Assembly (NCBI GenBank): GCA_020073385.1
Contig: JAIQFH010000007.1
Coordinates: forward strand, 1 to 64,000
Source of the DNA: Terriglobia bacterium
GTDB taxonomy: Bacteria; Acidobacteriota; Terriglobia; Terriglobales; Acidobacteriaceae
Direction: 5' to 3'
DNA length: 64,000 nt
Part shown: one piece after another, positions 53,507 through 62,948 of the stretch
Layout of the letters: every line of letters starts with the position of its first letter
How positions within the stretch are numbered: the stretch's first letter is position 1
Translations under genes and position numbers: made by a program
The notes under the pieces: model-generated
What the model saw: the letters and a program-made list of their open reading frames with translations, nothing else
The model's database searches: none
Told to the model about the DNA's origin: nothing

Positions 53507-54027
53507 CTAAACGATACACCGCCTGCGCCCGTCTGCGCCGCGGAATTGTCGTTTCACCACGGGGTTTGGATCAACTTCTGCCGGGTTCCTCGGCCTCAGG
53601 CTTGGATCCGGGGAGGTCTTTCCTAAGAGTTCAAGGTTCCGGCCGAGACCAGCACAAGAAAGAAAACGGTACTCTTCCCCAAGTGAAATAGAATGCCGTA
53701 CGCGCCGCATGGTGTCAAGGCAGCTCTGGCGAGAGCACAGGCTTACGCTGGTTAGGACGTATTAGAAGGGGAGTGGGCCTCGTGGAATGTTGGAGACCTA
53801 CCGCTTGCCTCTTGGCGCGCGCAGGAGTCACCAATCGCCGTCAGGCACGCTTCTCACTACTCTTCAGCGCTCCCGATCCAGACCACGGAAAAGGCGCCCA
53901 GAACGGCTGGGACCTTTTCTCGCGGGCTGGCGGGCGTATTGTGCCTCGTTGCGTTCGTGGTCGTCGCGCTTGGCTTCGCCTTCGCGGGACAGCCCGAGGC
54001 GGGCTGTCCCTACATGAGGTTTACTGA
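53507..54027. other. intergenic region with no convincing gene
   Basis: This stretch between yajC and the secreted protein holds several open frames in both directions but none with a ribosome site plus family resemblance. One rightward frame encodes a hydrophobic stretch (GVLCLVAFVVVALGFAFAG near 53930-53985), which may be a remnant or chance. The GGACAGCC-type palindrome at 53987 lies at its right end. Confidence 0.55.
53987..54009. repeat. palindromic repeat, GGACAGCC family, intergenic copy
   Basis: GGACAGCCC and GGGCTGTCC form a perfect 9-bp stem with a 5-nt loop, followed by CTACATG as at 17349. It lies 19 bp after the stop of the leftward secreted-protein gene, so it could double as its transcript end. 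Confidence 0.85.
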
Positions 54028-54906
54028 TCAGAACGCCGTGTACTTCAGCTTCACCGTCTTGGTTGCGCCTTTGGCGATGCTGGGGAGGAGGTTCCAGGAG
54101 ACTATCCCGCCGTCCACATTCGTCAAGGTCCCCACGAAATTCGCATTCGGGGTACAGGGATTCGGACCGGTTGAAGTATTAATCGCCCACGCTTGATGGT
54201 TGAACGTATTCGGTCCATTGACCTGAAGCAACAAACCAGCATAGGGCGGAGACGATCCGATGGGATCGTATCCCCATGCGCTGTCCAGAGTGCCATCGAG
54301 ATTGTTGTTAGTCACGCCTCCCGCATCCACATCGGCAAAACGGACAAGCGTGGCCAGTCGTGTGGCAGCAGTGTTGTTCTTCAACGCCATCGTGATATAC
54401 GCAGATGCAGCCGGTTTGTTGATGGAGATGGTTTGGATCAAGGTCCAAACGCTGTCGGTGGTCGTGCGCTTGATCTTCACCGAAGTTGCAGTGGAAGCCA
54501 AAGTGACGGGGGCCTGCCAATTCGCACTGTCCCCTGAGTCTGCATAGTCAAAGTAGGGAACAGCACCAGTCGTTCCATCACAAATGCCGTACCCCTCGGA
54601 GACCGCCCCGACGCGGATGTGCTCGACCCCTGAAGGGCTTTGGAATTCCACAATGTTTCCGTTTACGGTGACGCAAAACTCAAGGAACTTGTTCGCCGCC
54701 GTCTGCGGCGACGTGAAGGTCCAATTGCAGCTTGAGGTCGCGGGTGGCAGCGCCGCGATCGAATTCTTTTGAGCGGTGATGGCGGCCGCATTCTCCGCGG
54801 CGGTCATTGGTGGATTGAGGCGTTTGCCCGGTGCTGACAGCTCCTGCGCAAAGCTCACCGAGCAAACAAGCATAGTTGTCAGGGCGACAACCAATTTTTT
54901 TGACAT
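54028..54906 (-). CDS. secreted hypothetical protein (292 aa)
   Basis: Starts at MSKKLVVAL with a strong ribosome site (GGAGGAG) and a signal peptide (about 1-21, ending SVSFAQE). The mature protein is rich in Ser, Thr, Ala and Asn and in short strands, for example FCVTVNGNIVEFQSPSG, ASAYITMALKNNTA and a C-terminal GATKTVKLKYTAF, which fits an Ig-like or jelly-roll surface protein. Three or four Cys may form disulfides. I do not recognise a family. It sits between tgt and yajC, which are usually adjacent, so it may be an insertion into that block, with its own structured leader. Confidence 0.75.
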   Translation of the reverse strand: MSKKLVVALTTMLVCSVSFAQELSAPGKRLNPPMTAAENAAAITAQKNSIAALPPATSSCNWTFTSPQTAANKFLEFCVTVNGNIVEFQSPSGVEHIRVGAVSEGYGICDGTTGAVPYFDYADSGDSANWQAPVTLASTATSVKIKRTTTDSVWTLIQTISINKPAASAYITMALKNNTAATRLATLVRFADVDAGGVTNNNLDGTLDSAWGYDPIGSSPPYAGLLLQVNGPNTFNHQAWAINTSTGPNPCTPNANFVGTLTNVDGGIVSWNLLPSIAKGATKTVKLKYTAF

Positions 54907-55060
54907 GCTTTTCTCCTCCAAATTCTTTAAGTTTTTCGACGGTTGTTGGCTCCGTCACGGGGGTGACAGAGTTGGTTGCCAATCCTCAACGCACAGACGT
55001 GCGGTCAGGCCGTCTCCCGAGGCTTTTACAGCGCTCTCGCGGAGCGGCAAATGCAGCTTC
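54907..55060 (-). promoter_or_regulatory. highly structured 5' leader of the secreted-protein gene
   Basis: On the minus strand, TTGCC and GGCAA (55050-55046 and 54980-54976) can close a multibranch domain. Inside it are a CGCTC/GAGCG stem (55046-55032) and a perfect CGCAC/GTGCG stem (55003-54990). A further 9-bp stem, CTCTGTCAC/GTGACGGAG, lies at 54971-54950, 26 bp before the ribosome site. The fold suggests a riboswitch or other cis-acting RNA. The AAAAGCC-CGGG stretch is loosely like c-di-GMP-I riboswitches, but the rest of that consensus is missing. Confidence 0.4.
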
Positions 55061-55170
55061 TTTTTACTGGCGAACGCTGGGTTACCCTTACTGAGAACTA
55101 CAGGGGACTTAAATGGGCCGGGGAATTCCCACCTATGGGCGCCGATGTTGCCATGGATGTGAACTGCGTG

Positions 55171-56451
<1,281 letters not shown>

Positions 56452-58103
56452 CTACCCTTGCGCTGGGCGAGGCAGTCGCGTTGGCAGTCTGAAGATCTCG
56501 AGATACCGCCCGAAGGAATGAACCTCTATTTGCGTGAACCCGGACACGTGTTGCAATGCTTCGCCGAGTCCGCTCGCCAATCCACCTTGGACCACCCAAA
56601 TATGTTCTGCAGTCGAATTTAGATCGAGCCGACCGTCCGAGTTGTGCCCGCGCGCCTCCACGCTCTGCGCCGTGAGAGCCCCATCGTTGGCCCCCGTGAA
56701 TACGACATGAAATCCCTCACAGGGAAAACTCTCGAATCCTTCCGGCGAGACCTCGATGCTGACCGGCTTTTGATCGCAGAGATAGTGCCGCAACTGGTAG
56801 CTGGTGGCCTGATCCGTGAAGATGACGTCTTTGGTCCCGATATTGCTTCGAACAAATTCCATCAGCTCATCCATGTGCTCGTGCCGCTGCTCAGCAACAG
56901 GGAGCAGGTCGCGGCCTTGGAGCGTTCCGAATGCTTGACAGCCGATCACTATCAGAAATGCCAATCCGCACGCAGGACCCGTGAAATTCCCGACGATCCT
57001 GGCTAACGCGACGGCCACCCCCGGAAGTGCGAACAGCGCCAGAAACATACACTGTCGCGTTCGCCCGTAGGGATACAACCCTGCCACGACCGCGATCCAG
57101 TTCAGAGCGAACGGAGTCCCCAGCAAGAGTGCGATCAGTCGTGGCGAAATCGCTTCCGATTTTCTCCCCTTCAAAAACAGCAAGATCAGCACACCCGCCA
57201 GGAACAGGATCGCTGCGACCGTCCAATGCCGGTCTGACCGAAGAGGAAACGAAACACCCCGAATGTCCCGCGATAAAGAAAAACCAAGAGCCGGTCGCGC
57301 CCCTCATGGAAGTACCAGTCGGAAAGATAGAAGTCGCCGAACCGCTGTAAGGGTTGCGCCACCGGATATACCGCACTCAGCCTCGAAATTTGAGTCGAAT
57401 AGAGCGCCGCTGCAATTCCCAGTCCGACAGCTTGCCCCAAAATCCACGAACCGACCAAGGCCATGCGAGGGCGCTGCGCCCACATGCGCGCGATGGCGTA
57501 AATCCCCAGGGCTGCCGCGAACAAGAAGGCCGAATAGTGCGAAAGCATTGCGAAGTACAGACTCGCGCATGAGAAGCTCATCGCCGTAACCGAGTTCTCG
57601 GCCAGCGCAACTTCTAGAAAGTATGCCGACGCGACGGCGAACATCAGCATGAAGCTGTATTGCCGCAATTCCACCGACAGGGTGATCATCGGAGGCAGAA
57701 AACATGCAAAGATGAGGCCCGCCAGTGCGGCTGCATGACCGGCCACTCGCACCAGCCATTTGTAAAAGACCCAGCAGAAACCTGTTCCCGCCAGCACGCC
57801 CGGAAGGCGAAGCATTAGATTGGACGTCCCTAGGCTTTTCCAGAAATAGAGAATGAAAACCAGAAGCGGAGGATGCGCGAGCGTGAGGCTGCCCCGATAT
57901 GCCGCGCTGAAGGAATTCTGGTTCGCGACCGCGAAATGCCAGGCCTCGTCAGTATTGAGAAACGTTGCCTGCGCCCGCCACAGGCGCCACAGCAAACCGA
58001 CTGCCACGAGCGATGCCGCCAGCAGATCTGAATGTTTCCGGAAAGATGAGTTCAGGTCGCTGAGCCAGCCGTAGTTTGCAGGAAGTGTGCGCAAAATCTT
58101 CAC
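56452..58103 (-). pseudogene. GT39-type membrane glycosyltransferase broken by a frameshift
   Basis: Two overlapping frames together make one GT39-like protein of about 540 aa. The first (58103-57186) has FLNTDEAWHFAVANQNSF, the acidic first-loop motif, and about eight helices, then ends in the unrelated tail GRSQRSCSWRVC. The second frame takes over near 57235 with RHWTVAAILFLAGVLILLFL and runs to 56452. The switch needs one missing base around 57230-57245, where no long homopolymer is seen. It may be a real mutation or an assembly error. The intact paralogue at 44559 has nearly the same length. Confidence 0.8.
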
Positions 58104-58186
58104 TGGGAGGCGGGCTGGGCATCGGTTGCGATTGTAGCAACTGTGACGTTCCAGAAAATTTGCCTGTCACCCCACATCCCAAGTCT

Positions 58187-58657
58187 TCAATCTAAAATGT
58201 TCACGATTTCCGCGCGGACCTTTCCACCCTCAAGGTTGAGCCTCCCTACCGTCACGGGCAGTTTGAATCTCCGCGGCCCCGCGCTGCCGGGATTGAAATA
58301 GAGCACTCCGCCGCGCATCTCCTGCTTCGGAACATGACTGTGCCCATAGATCACGACTCTGAACCCAGCCGCCTCCGGTTTTAGATCAAGCCGCGCCAGA
58401 TCGTGCAGGACATAGATAGAAATCCCGCCGGCCTCGACCACTTCAGTGTCCGGCAATCTGCGCGCCCAGGATCCTTTATCGATGTTGCCGCGTATTGCAG
58501 TCACCGGCGCTATTGTCCTGAGTTCGTCGAGAATTTCGGGGGCGCCCACGTCGCCAGCGTGAATGATGTGCTCGGATCCACGAATCGCCGCAAGAGCATC
58601 CGGACGAAGCAGGCCGTGCGTGTCGGAGATGACGCCGATAAGGATGGAAGTTCTCAG
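58187..58657 (-). CDS. YfcE/MJ0936-type metallophosphoesterase with probable CTG start
   Basis: The open frame contains the full family sequence: ILIGVISDTHGLLRPDAL, HIIHAGDVGAPEIL, AVTAIRGNID-like VTAIRGNIDKG, and VIYGHSHVPKQE with FNPGSAGPRR at the end. The Asp/His metal ligands (SDTHG, GDVG, GN, GHSH) are all there. No ATG, GTG or TTG lies between the upstream stop and ISDTHG; a GTG further in (58549) would remove the first metal ligands. The best start is CTG at 58657, which overlaps the upstream stop as CTGA. The normal-length product is 156 aa, a phosphodiesterase of unknown substrate. Confidence 0.8.
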   Translation of the reverse strand: MRTSILIGVISDTHGLLRPDALAAIRGSEHIIHAGDVGAPEILDELRTIAPVTAIRGNIDKGSWARRLPDTEVVEAGGISIYVLHDLARLDLKPEAAGFRVVIYGHSHVPKQEMRGGVLYFNPGSAGPRRFKLPVTVGRLNLEGGKVRAEIVNILD

Positions 58658-58680
58658 TTTCTAATTTCCAGTTTCCAGCT
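58649..58680. repeat. degenerate 7-bp repeat at a gene junction
   Basis: Units like AGTTCTC, AGTTTCT, AATTTCC, AGTTTCC follow each other. On the minus strand they encode the last residues of the PEP-mutase-like protein (WKLEIRN) and the start region of the phosphodiesterase gene. Confidence 0.75.
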
Positions 58681-59529
58681 TATGAGCTTGTTCATTTCCG
58701 CATGGGAGGGCGCGCCTTCCATCAGCGTGTACGTGCCGGAAGTCTTGACCTCTTCGGCGAGCTTGCGCAGGAATCCCAGCGACGACCGCATCGGCCCCGA
58801 ACCCAGGCTGATCCGTTTCACTCCCAGCTTGACCAACTCAGGAACGGAAGGCGAACCGGGCACGCCCAGTACGTTAACGGGACACTTGAGATCGGCAACA
58901 ATGCGTCCGATCGTTTCCGCATCGCGAACGCCAGGAACAAAAACGCAATCCGCACCCGCATTTCGAAATGCGCTCAGACGTCGTACCGCCTCCTCGTAGC
59001 GCCGGCTCGGATCGCCAATGTGCAGGAGGTAAACGTCAGTGCGGGCGTTGAGCACCAGTGGCACTCGGAGTTCTTCCGCAGTCTCACGGATAGCCCGGAT
59101 TCTTTCCAGTTGCAGAGTCAACTCTGTAAGAGGGTGATCGGCATCGCCGGTCGCGTCCTCGAAATTCATGCCCACAGCGCCGGAATCAATTACGTTGCGC
59201 GCAGTCCGGGCGGCATCTTGCGGTCTCTGACCATATCCCGCTTCGACGTCTGCTGTTACAGGCACGCAGACGGCGGACGCAATGTGCGCAACAGCTGTGA
59301 TCATCTGGTCGGCAGGAATCTTCTGACCGTCAGGGAATCCCTGCGCAAACGCGATGCCCGCACTGGTGGTCGCAATGGCTTGGAACCCGGCTTCCTCGAT
59401 GATTCGGGCACTGGCAACATCCCAGACGTTCGGCAGCAGCACGGCACCCGTACCTGTGTGCAACGCCCGGAACGCTTCCGCCTTTTTCTTCTGTTCAGGA
59501 TCCGGCATAGGCGGATTGGATGCTCTCAC
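58654..59529 (-). CDS. isocitrate lyase / PEP mutase superfamily protein
   Basis: A 291-aa (beta/alpha)8 protein: LLPNVWDVASARIIEEAGF near 31-49, VPVTADVEAGYGQ with metal-binding Asp/Glu near 90-102, VGMNFEDATGD and LVLNARTDVYL, then a phosphate-binding region near 215-250. It belongs to the PEP mutase/2-methylisocitrate lyase group; the exact reaction (C-C or P-C bond lyase) cannot be assigned. The start could also be residue 8 (MPDPEQ). It overlaps the upstream thioesterase stop by 4 bp. The last eight or so residues are encoded by a repeat block and look foreign. Confidence 0.9.
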   Translation of the reverse strand: MRASNPPMPDPEQKKKAEAFRALHTGTGAVLLPNVWDVASARIIEEAGFQAIATTSAGIAFAQGFPDGQKIPADQMITAVAHIASAVCVPVTADVEAGYGQRPQDAARTARNVIDSGAVGMNFEDATGDADHPLTELTLQLERIRAIRETAEELRVPLVLNARTDVYLLHIGDPSRRYEEAVRRLSAFRNAGADCVFVPGVRDAETIGRIVADLKCPVNVLGVPGSPSVPELVKLGVKRISLGSGPMRSSLGFLRKLAEEVKTSGTYTLMEGAPSHAEMNKLISWKLEIRN

Positions 59530-59918
59530 CGGTCGCTGTTCTTCATCTTTTCCAAAAACCTTCCGACGCTGACCACCGCCCGGCCCACCGTTCCGCGCCC
59601 AATCTCCTGCACATCGTCGCGGGCACTGACTCGAAGCGTATAGAAGCGCCCGTCGAATGATTCGAGCACCGCCTCGGCTCGGATCCGAGCACCAACGCCG
59701 CTTGCGGCCCGATGTTCGACGTTGATCGAGGTACCAACCGTAATCTCATCGCCCTCGCAGTAAGGTTGAAGAGCGTGAAAGGCCGCCGTCTCCATAAGCC
59801 GAATCATGTCCGGTGTCGAATAGACCGTGGGCAATTCCGGATGGTGTGAAGTCAGCGTGTGTTCGAATTGGACGGTCTCGGCAGCCTCTCCGCGCGTGCC
59901 GGGCGGGATCTCTTTCAC
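59526..59918 (-). CDS. FlK-type thioesterase (hotdog fold)
   Basis: A 130-aa protein. The GTG at 59918, with GGGAGAGACG before it, is the likely start; the longer upstream frame runs through a terminator hairpin and was rejected. It has the Thr/Glu/His set of fluoroacetyl-CoA thioesterase FlK: VYSTPDMIRLMETAA (Thr, Glu) and NVEHRAASG (His), ending IGRGTVGRAVV. It should hydrolyse short acyl-CoA thioesters or bind them. Its stop overlaps the PEP-mutase-like start by 4 bp, so both are translationally coupled. Confidence 0.86.
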   Translation of the reverse strand: MKEIPPGTRGEAAETVQFEHTLTSHHPELPTVYSTPDMIRLMETAAFHALQPYCEGDEITVGTSINVEHRAASGVGARIRAEAVLESFDGRFYTLRVSARDDVQEIGRGTVGRAVVSVGRFLEKMKNSDR

Positions 59919-59941
59919 CAATCGTCTCTCCCAAAAGAAAT

Positions 59942-59971
59942 GAGCCAATGATTCTACAGAATCATTGGCTC
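59942..59971 (-). terminator. perfect 14-bp-arm hairpin, probable terminator
   Basis: GAGCCAATGATTCT and its exact complement are separated by 2 nt and followed on the minus strand by ATTTCTTTT. It lies 20 bp after the CADD-like gene and 24 bp before the thioesterase start, so it ends the former and separates it from the latter. Confidence 0.8.
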
Positions 59972-59991
59972 TAATCTGCAAGATGCCCTGA

Positions 59992-60696
59992 TTATGCAAC
60001 CGCCATCGCGTTGCGCCGTGCGTCAATCCCATCCAATGCCTGCCACAGCAGGCGAGCGGCATTCTCCGCCGCATCTAGTGCTGCCTCGGCAGCTTCCGGA
60101 TACGCTGCAATCCGCTTTTCCAGCAGCCCGCGCCATACGCGCGCATGGTGCACGTCGGCCTCAGCGTGCAACGCGAAATAGCCGCAGGTCTTGTCGTCGG
60201 CACCGTACATCTCGCGCAGGCGCTGCTCCTTTTCCGTCGCGATGCGGGGGACCTGCGACTCGTACGCGTAGAAAGCAGCCAGCGCCTCTTCGGGCAAACC
60301 TTCGCTGGCGACCCGGTGGAAATAACGGATCAACTGCCGGATCTCCGGCACGGGGCTGTGCCACTCCAGGTTGCGCGACGATCCCATGCCTTCGGCAAAA
60401 TCCAGCCACAGATCAGAGTGCGGAACTCTGTTCGTCCCCGTACGACCTTCGACGCCCTTCTCGTCGCACATATTCGCCAAAACGGCGCGGCGCAGTTCGC
60501 CCTCCTCCAGGCGCATTCCCAAAGCCGCGAGGTAAGAGGGAAACGCCTCCACGTGGTGATAGTAATCCTGCGCGTATTCGCGCAGATCCTCGCGCGTCAA
60601 ACGCCCTGCCGACCACGCCTTGTAAAAGGGATGGCAGAGCAAGTCATATTTGGAGATACGGGTGTCCAGTTGCTGGAAAAATTCGGTGGTATTCAT
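59992..60696 (-). CDS. CADD-like TenA/PqqC-fold metalloenzyme (putative p-aminobenzoate synthesis)
   Basis: A 234-aa helical protein from the ATG at 60696, with a good ribosome site (CAGGAGAATT). Family sequence includes LLCHPFYKAWSAGRLTRED near 15-33, YAQDYYHHVEAFPSYLAAL near 38-56, MCDEKGVEGRTGTNRVPHSD and ALHAEADVHHARVW, whose Glu and His residues match the dimetal site of CADD-type proteins. Chlamydial CADD makes p-aminobenzoate from its own Tyr and Lys residues for folate synthesis. The same role is plausible but not proven. It stands alone, divergent from mnmG. Confidence 0.85.
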   Translation of the reverse strand: MNTTEFFQQLDTRISKYDLLCHPFYKAWSAGRLTREDLREYAQDYYHHVEAFPSYLAALGMRLEEGELRRAVLANMCDEKGVEGRTGTNRVPHSDLWLDFAEGMGSSRNLEWHSPVPEIRQLIRYFHRVASEGLPEEALAAFYAYESQVPRIATEKEQRLREMYGADDKTCGYFALHAEADVHHARVWRGLLEKRIAAYPEAAEAALDAAENAARLLWQALDGIDARRNAMAVA

Positions 60697-60836
60697 AATT
60701 CTCCTGGGAAGGTCGGACAGGTCAATATAAGGGTAGAGGGGCATGTCGGCAAGTGATTGAGATCACCCGGCGATCCAAGTTGCTAGAATGAAAGTAGAAA
60801 GAGGCGAGACGAATGTGGGGTCTCGCCCGCCTTAGC

Positions 60837-62948
60837 ATGCCTTTCACCGAACAATTCGATGTAGTCGTGGTCGGCGCCGGCCATGCCGGATGCGAGGCCG
60901 CCATGGCCGCCGCGCGCATGGGCCTGAAGACCGCGCTCTACACGCTCAATCTCGACCTGATCGCCCAGATGTCGTGCAACCCGGCGGTCGGCGGAATCGC
61001 CAAGGGGCATCTAGTTCGCGAGGTCGATGCCCTTGGCGGCATCATGGGCGAAGTCACCGACGCGGTTGGTATCCAGTTCCGCCTGCTGAATACCTCCCGC
61101 GGGCCCGCGGTCTGGTCACCGCGTGCGCAATGCGATAAGCAGGCCTACCGCCTGAAGATGCGCGAAGTGATCGAGTCCCAGCCGAATCTTAAGATCAAGC
61201 AGGCCGAAGTGGCGGACCTGATCATCGAAAGCGCTCAGCTCTCAGCTTTCAGCTCTCAGCCGGAGAGCGACGATGCTCCTGTGGGAACGGCCGCCCTCGG
61301 CTGTGCGGTCGAGCGAAGCTCGACGGCTGCTGATGACCGAAGCCGGGTTCGCGGCATTCGCCTGCGCGACGGCCGCACCGTCGGCGCCCAAGCCGTCATC
61401 ATCACGACCGGCACATTCCTCAATGGCCTCATCCACTGCGGAGAGCAACAGTATCCCGCAGGACGTTCGGGCGAACCGCCGGCGGTCTTGCTGGGCGAAG
61501 CCCTCAAGAAGCTCGGGCTGCGCGGATGCCGCCTCAAGACCGGGACCCCTCCGCGACTCGACGGACGCACCATCGACTGGTCCCGCTTCCCCGCGCAACC
61601 AGGAGACGAGGATCCCACTCCGTTCAGCTTCCGCACGAAGCGTGTCGCGCACCACGATTCGCAGGTGCCTTGCTATATCGCCTGGACTACGGCGGAAACG
61701 CACCGCATCATCCGCGAGAACGTCCACCGCTCGCCCATGTACAGCGGGCAGATCCAATCGATCGGCCCCCGCTATTGCCCGTCGATCGAAGACAAGATCG
61801 TGAAGTTTCCCGACAAGGAGATGCACCAGCTCTTCCTTGAACCGGAAGGCCTGCACACGTACGAGATTTACGTGAACGGCATGAGCACGTCCTTGCCGGT
61901 GGAAGTACAGCTGGCGATTCTCAAGTCGATCCCCGGACTGGAAAACGCCGAGATGCTGCGTCCGGGTTACGCCATCGAGTACGACTCGATTGATCCGACC
62001 GAACTCGAGCGTACCCTCGAGACCCGTAAGATTGCCGGATTGTTTCTCGGCGGCCAGATCAACGGCACGTCCGGCTACGAGGAAGCGGCATGCCAGGGGT
62101 TGATGGCCGGAATCAATGCGGCGCTACAGGTCAAGCAGCAACCACCACTGATTCTCGACCGCACCGAGGCCTACACGGCGATCCTGATCGACGACCTGAT
62201 CTCGAAGGGCACCAACGAGCCCTATCGCATGTTCACCTCGCGCGCCGAGTTTCGCCTGCACCTGCGCATCGACAACGCCGATCGCCGCCTAACGCCACAC
62301 GGCCGCCGCGTAGGATTGATTTCCGACGAGGCCTGGGCTGACTTCCAAGCCAAGCAGGAACGACTAGCCCAGATGAAAAAAATGCTGGAGGGAACGCGCC
62401 TAACTCCTGAAGTGCTGGAATCGATAGAAAAGCAGAAGGTAGGCAACACTCATGTGGGGACAGCCGCCCCCGACTGTCCGGCCGAGCAAAGCTCGGCAGG
62501 CTTTTCTTCTGCCATAGGCCAAACGCTGGCACAACTCTTGAAGCGTCCCGAAGTCACAGTTGAGCAGTTGGTTCCGATTCTGAGCGTGTTGGCTGGGGAC
62601 TTCTTCGCCCGAAGTTTCTCCGTGACCCCTGTGGTGAAGCTTTCTTCCGAAGTCCGCAACGAACTGAAGTCGGTCGAAACCGAGATCAAGTACGAGGGCT
62701 ACCTGCTGCAGCAGCAACGAGCCATGGAGCGCCTGAAGAAGTCCGAGCAACACTCGATCCCCGAATGGTTCGACTATCGCTCTGTCAGCGGCTTATCGCG
62801 CGAGATGCAGGAGAAGCTGACAAAGGTCCGTCCCCGTACCATCGGCCAGGCGTCGCGCATTCCAGGCGTGACCCCGGCCGCCGTCTCGCTGGTGAATGTC
62901 TACATCGAAATCCAGGCTCGGCGCCGGGAACAAGCCGCCGCGCTTTAG
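60837..62948 (+). CDS. mnmG: tRNA uridine-5-carboxymethylaminomethyl modification enzyme MnmG with two in-frame repeat insertions
   Basis: The ATG at 60837 starts 703 aa; normal MnmG has about 620-650. FAD-binding [14 protein letters not shown] near the N-terminus, [24 protein letters not shown] and the C-terminal [17 protein letters not shown] and [14 protein letters not shown] blocks are intact. With MnmE it modifies U34 of several tRNAs. Two extra stretches stand out: [20 protein letters not shown] and onward (about residues 132-168) and [16 protein letters not shown] (about 538-556), both encoded by dispersed repeats. They interrupt ordinary loops, so activity may be kept. The stop overlaps that of the converging TPR gene. 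Confidence 0.95.
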   Translation: MPFTEQFDVVVVGAGHAGCEAAMAAARMGLKTALYTLNLDLIAQMSCNPAVGGIAKGHLVREVDALGGIMGEVTDAVGIQFRLLNTSRGPAVWSPRAQCDKQAYRLKMREVIESQPNLKIKQAEVADLIIESAQLSAFSSQPESDDAPVGTAALGCAVERSSTAADDRSRVRGIRLRDGRTVGAQAVIITTGTFLNGLIHCGEQQYPAGRSGEPPAVLLGEALKKLGLRGCRLKTGTPPRLDGRTIDWSRFPAQPGDEDPTPFSFRTKRVAHHDSQVPCYIAWTTAETHRIIRENVHRSPMYSGQIQSIGPRYCPSIEDKIVKFPDKEMHQLFLEPEGLHTYEIYVNGMSTSLPVEVQLAILKSIPGLENAEMLRPGYAIEYDSIDPTELERTLETRKIAGLFLGGQINGTSGYEEAACQGLMAGINAALQVKQQPPLILDRTEAYTAILIDDLISKGTNEPYRMFTSRAEFRLHLRIDNADRRLTPHGRRVGLISDEAWADFQAKQERLAQMKKMLEGTRLTPEVLESIEKQKVGNTHVGTAAPDCPAEQSSAGFSSAIGQTLAQLLKRPEVTVEQLVPILSVLAGDFFARSFSVTPVVKLSSEVRNELKSVETEIKYEGYLLQQQRAMERLKKSEQHSIPEWFDYRSVSGLSREMQEKLTKVRPRTIGQASRIPGVTPAAVSLVNVYIEIQARRREQAAAL
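61233..61327. repeat. composite repeat in mnmG, copy 1 (7-bp units plus two-hairpin element)
   Basis: Degenerate CAGCTCT units (61233-61259) precede the element at 61280-61327, which begins TGTGGGAACGGCCGCC and contains the second hairpin GTCGAGC-GAA-GCTCGAC (61309-61325). The extra sequence in the gene is about 108 bp (61231-61338), a multiple of three. Confidence 0.88.
62453..62501. repeat. two-hairpin element in mnmG, copy 2
   Basis: TGTGGGGACAGCCGCCCC starts a copy closely similar to that at 61280, with the second hairpin GCCGAGC-AAA-GCTCGGC. The distance between the two starts (1173 bp) is a multiple of three and both are read in the same frame (VGTAAPDC and VGTAALGC). Confidence 0.9.

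Noticed and set aside
53773-54027. Small plus-strand genes in the gap right of yajC
   Set aside because: Several frames overlap there, one with a hydrophobic stretch, but none has a ribosome site or recognisable family, and one ends within a palindromic repeat.
54907-55060. c-di-GMP-I riboswitch
   Set aside because: A GTAAAAGCC-CGGG stretch is reminiscent of the consensus, but the GGCAAACC part and tetraloop-receptor pieces are not found in the needed order. Kept only as a structured leader.
57186-57260. Programmed ribosomal frameshift in the GT39 gene
   Set aside because: No slippery heptamer or downstream stem is visible at the frame change; a plain indel or sequencing error is simpler.
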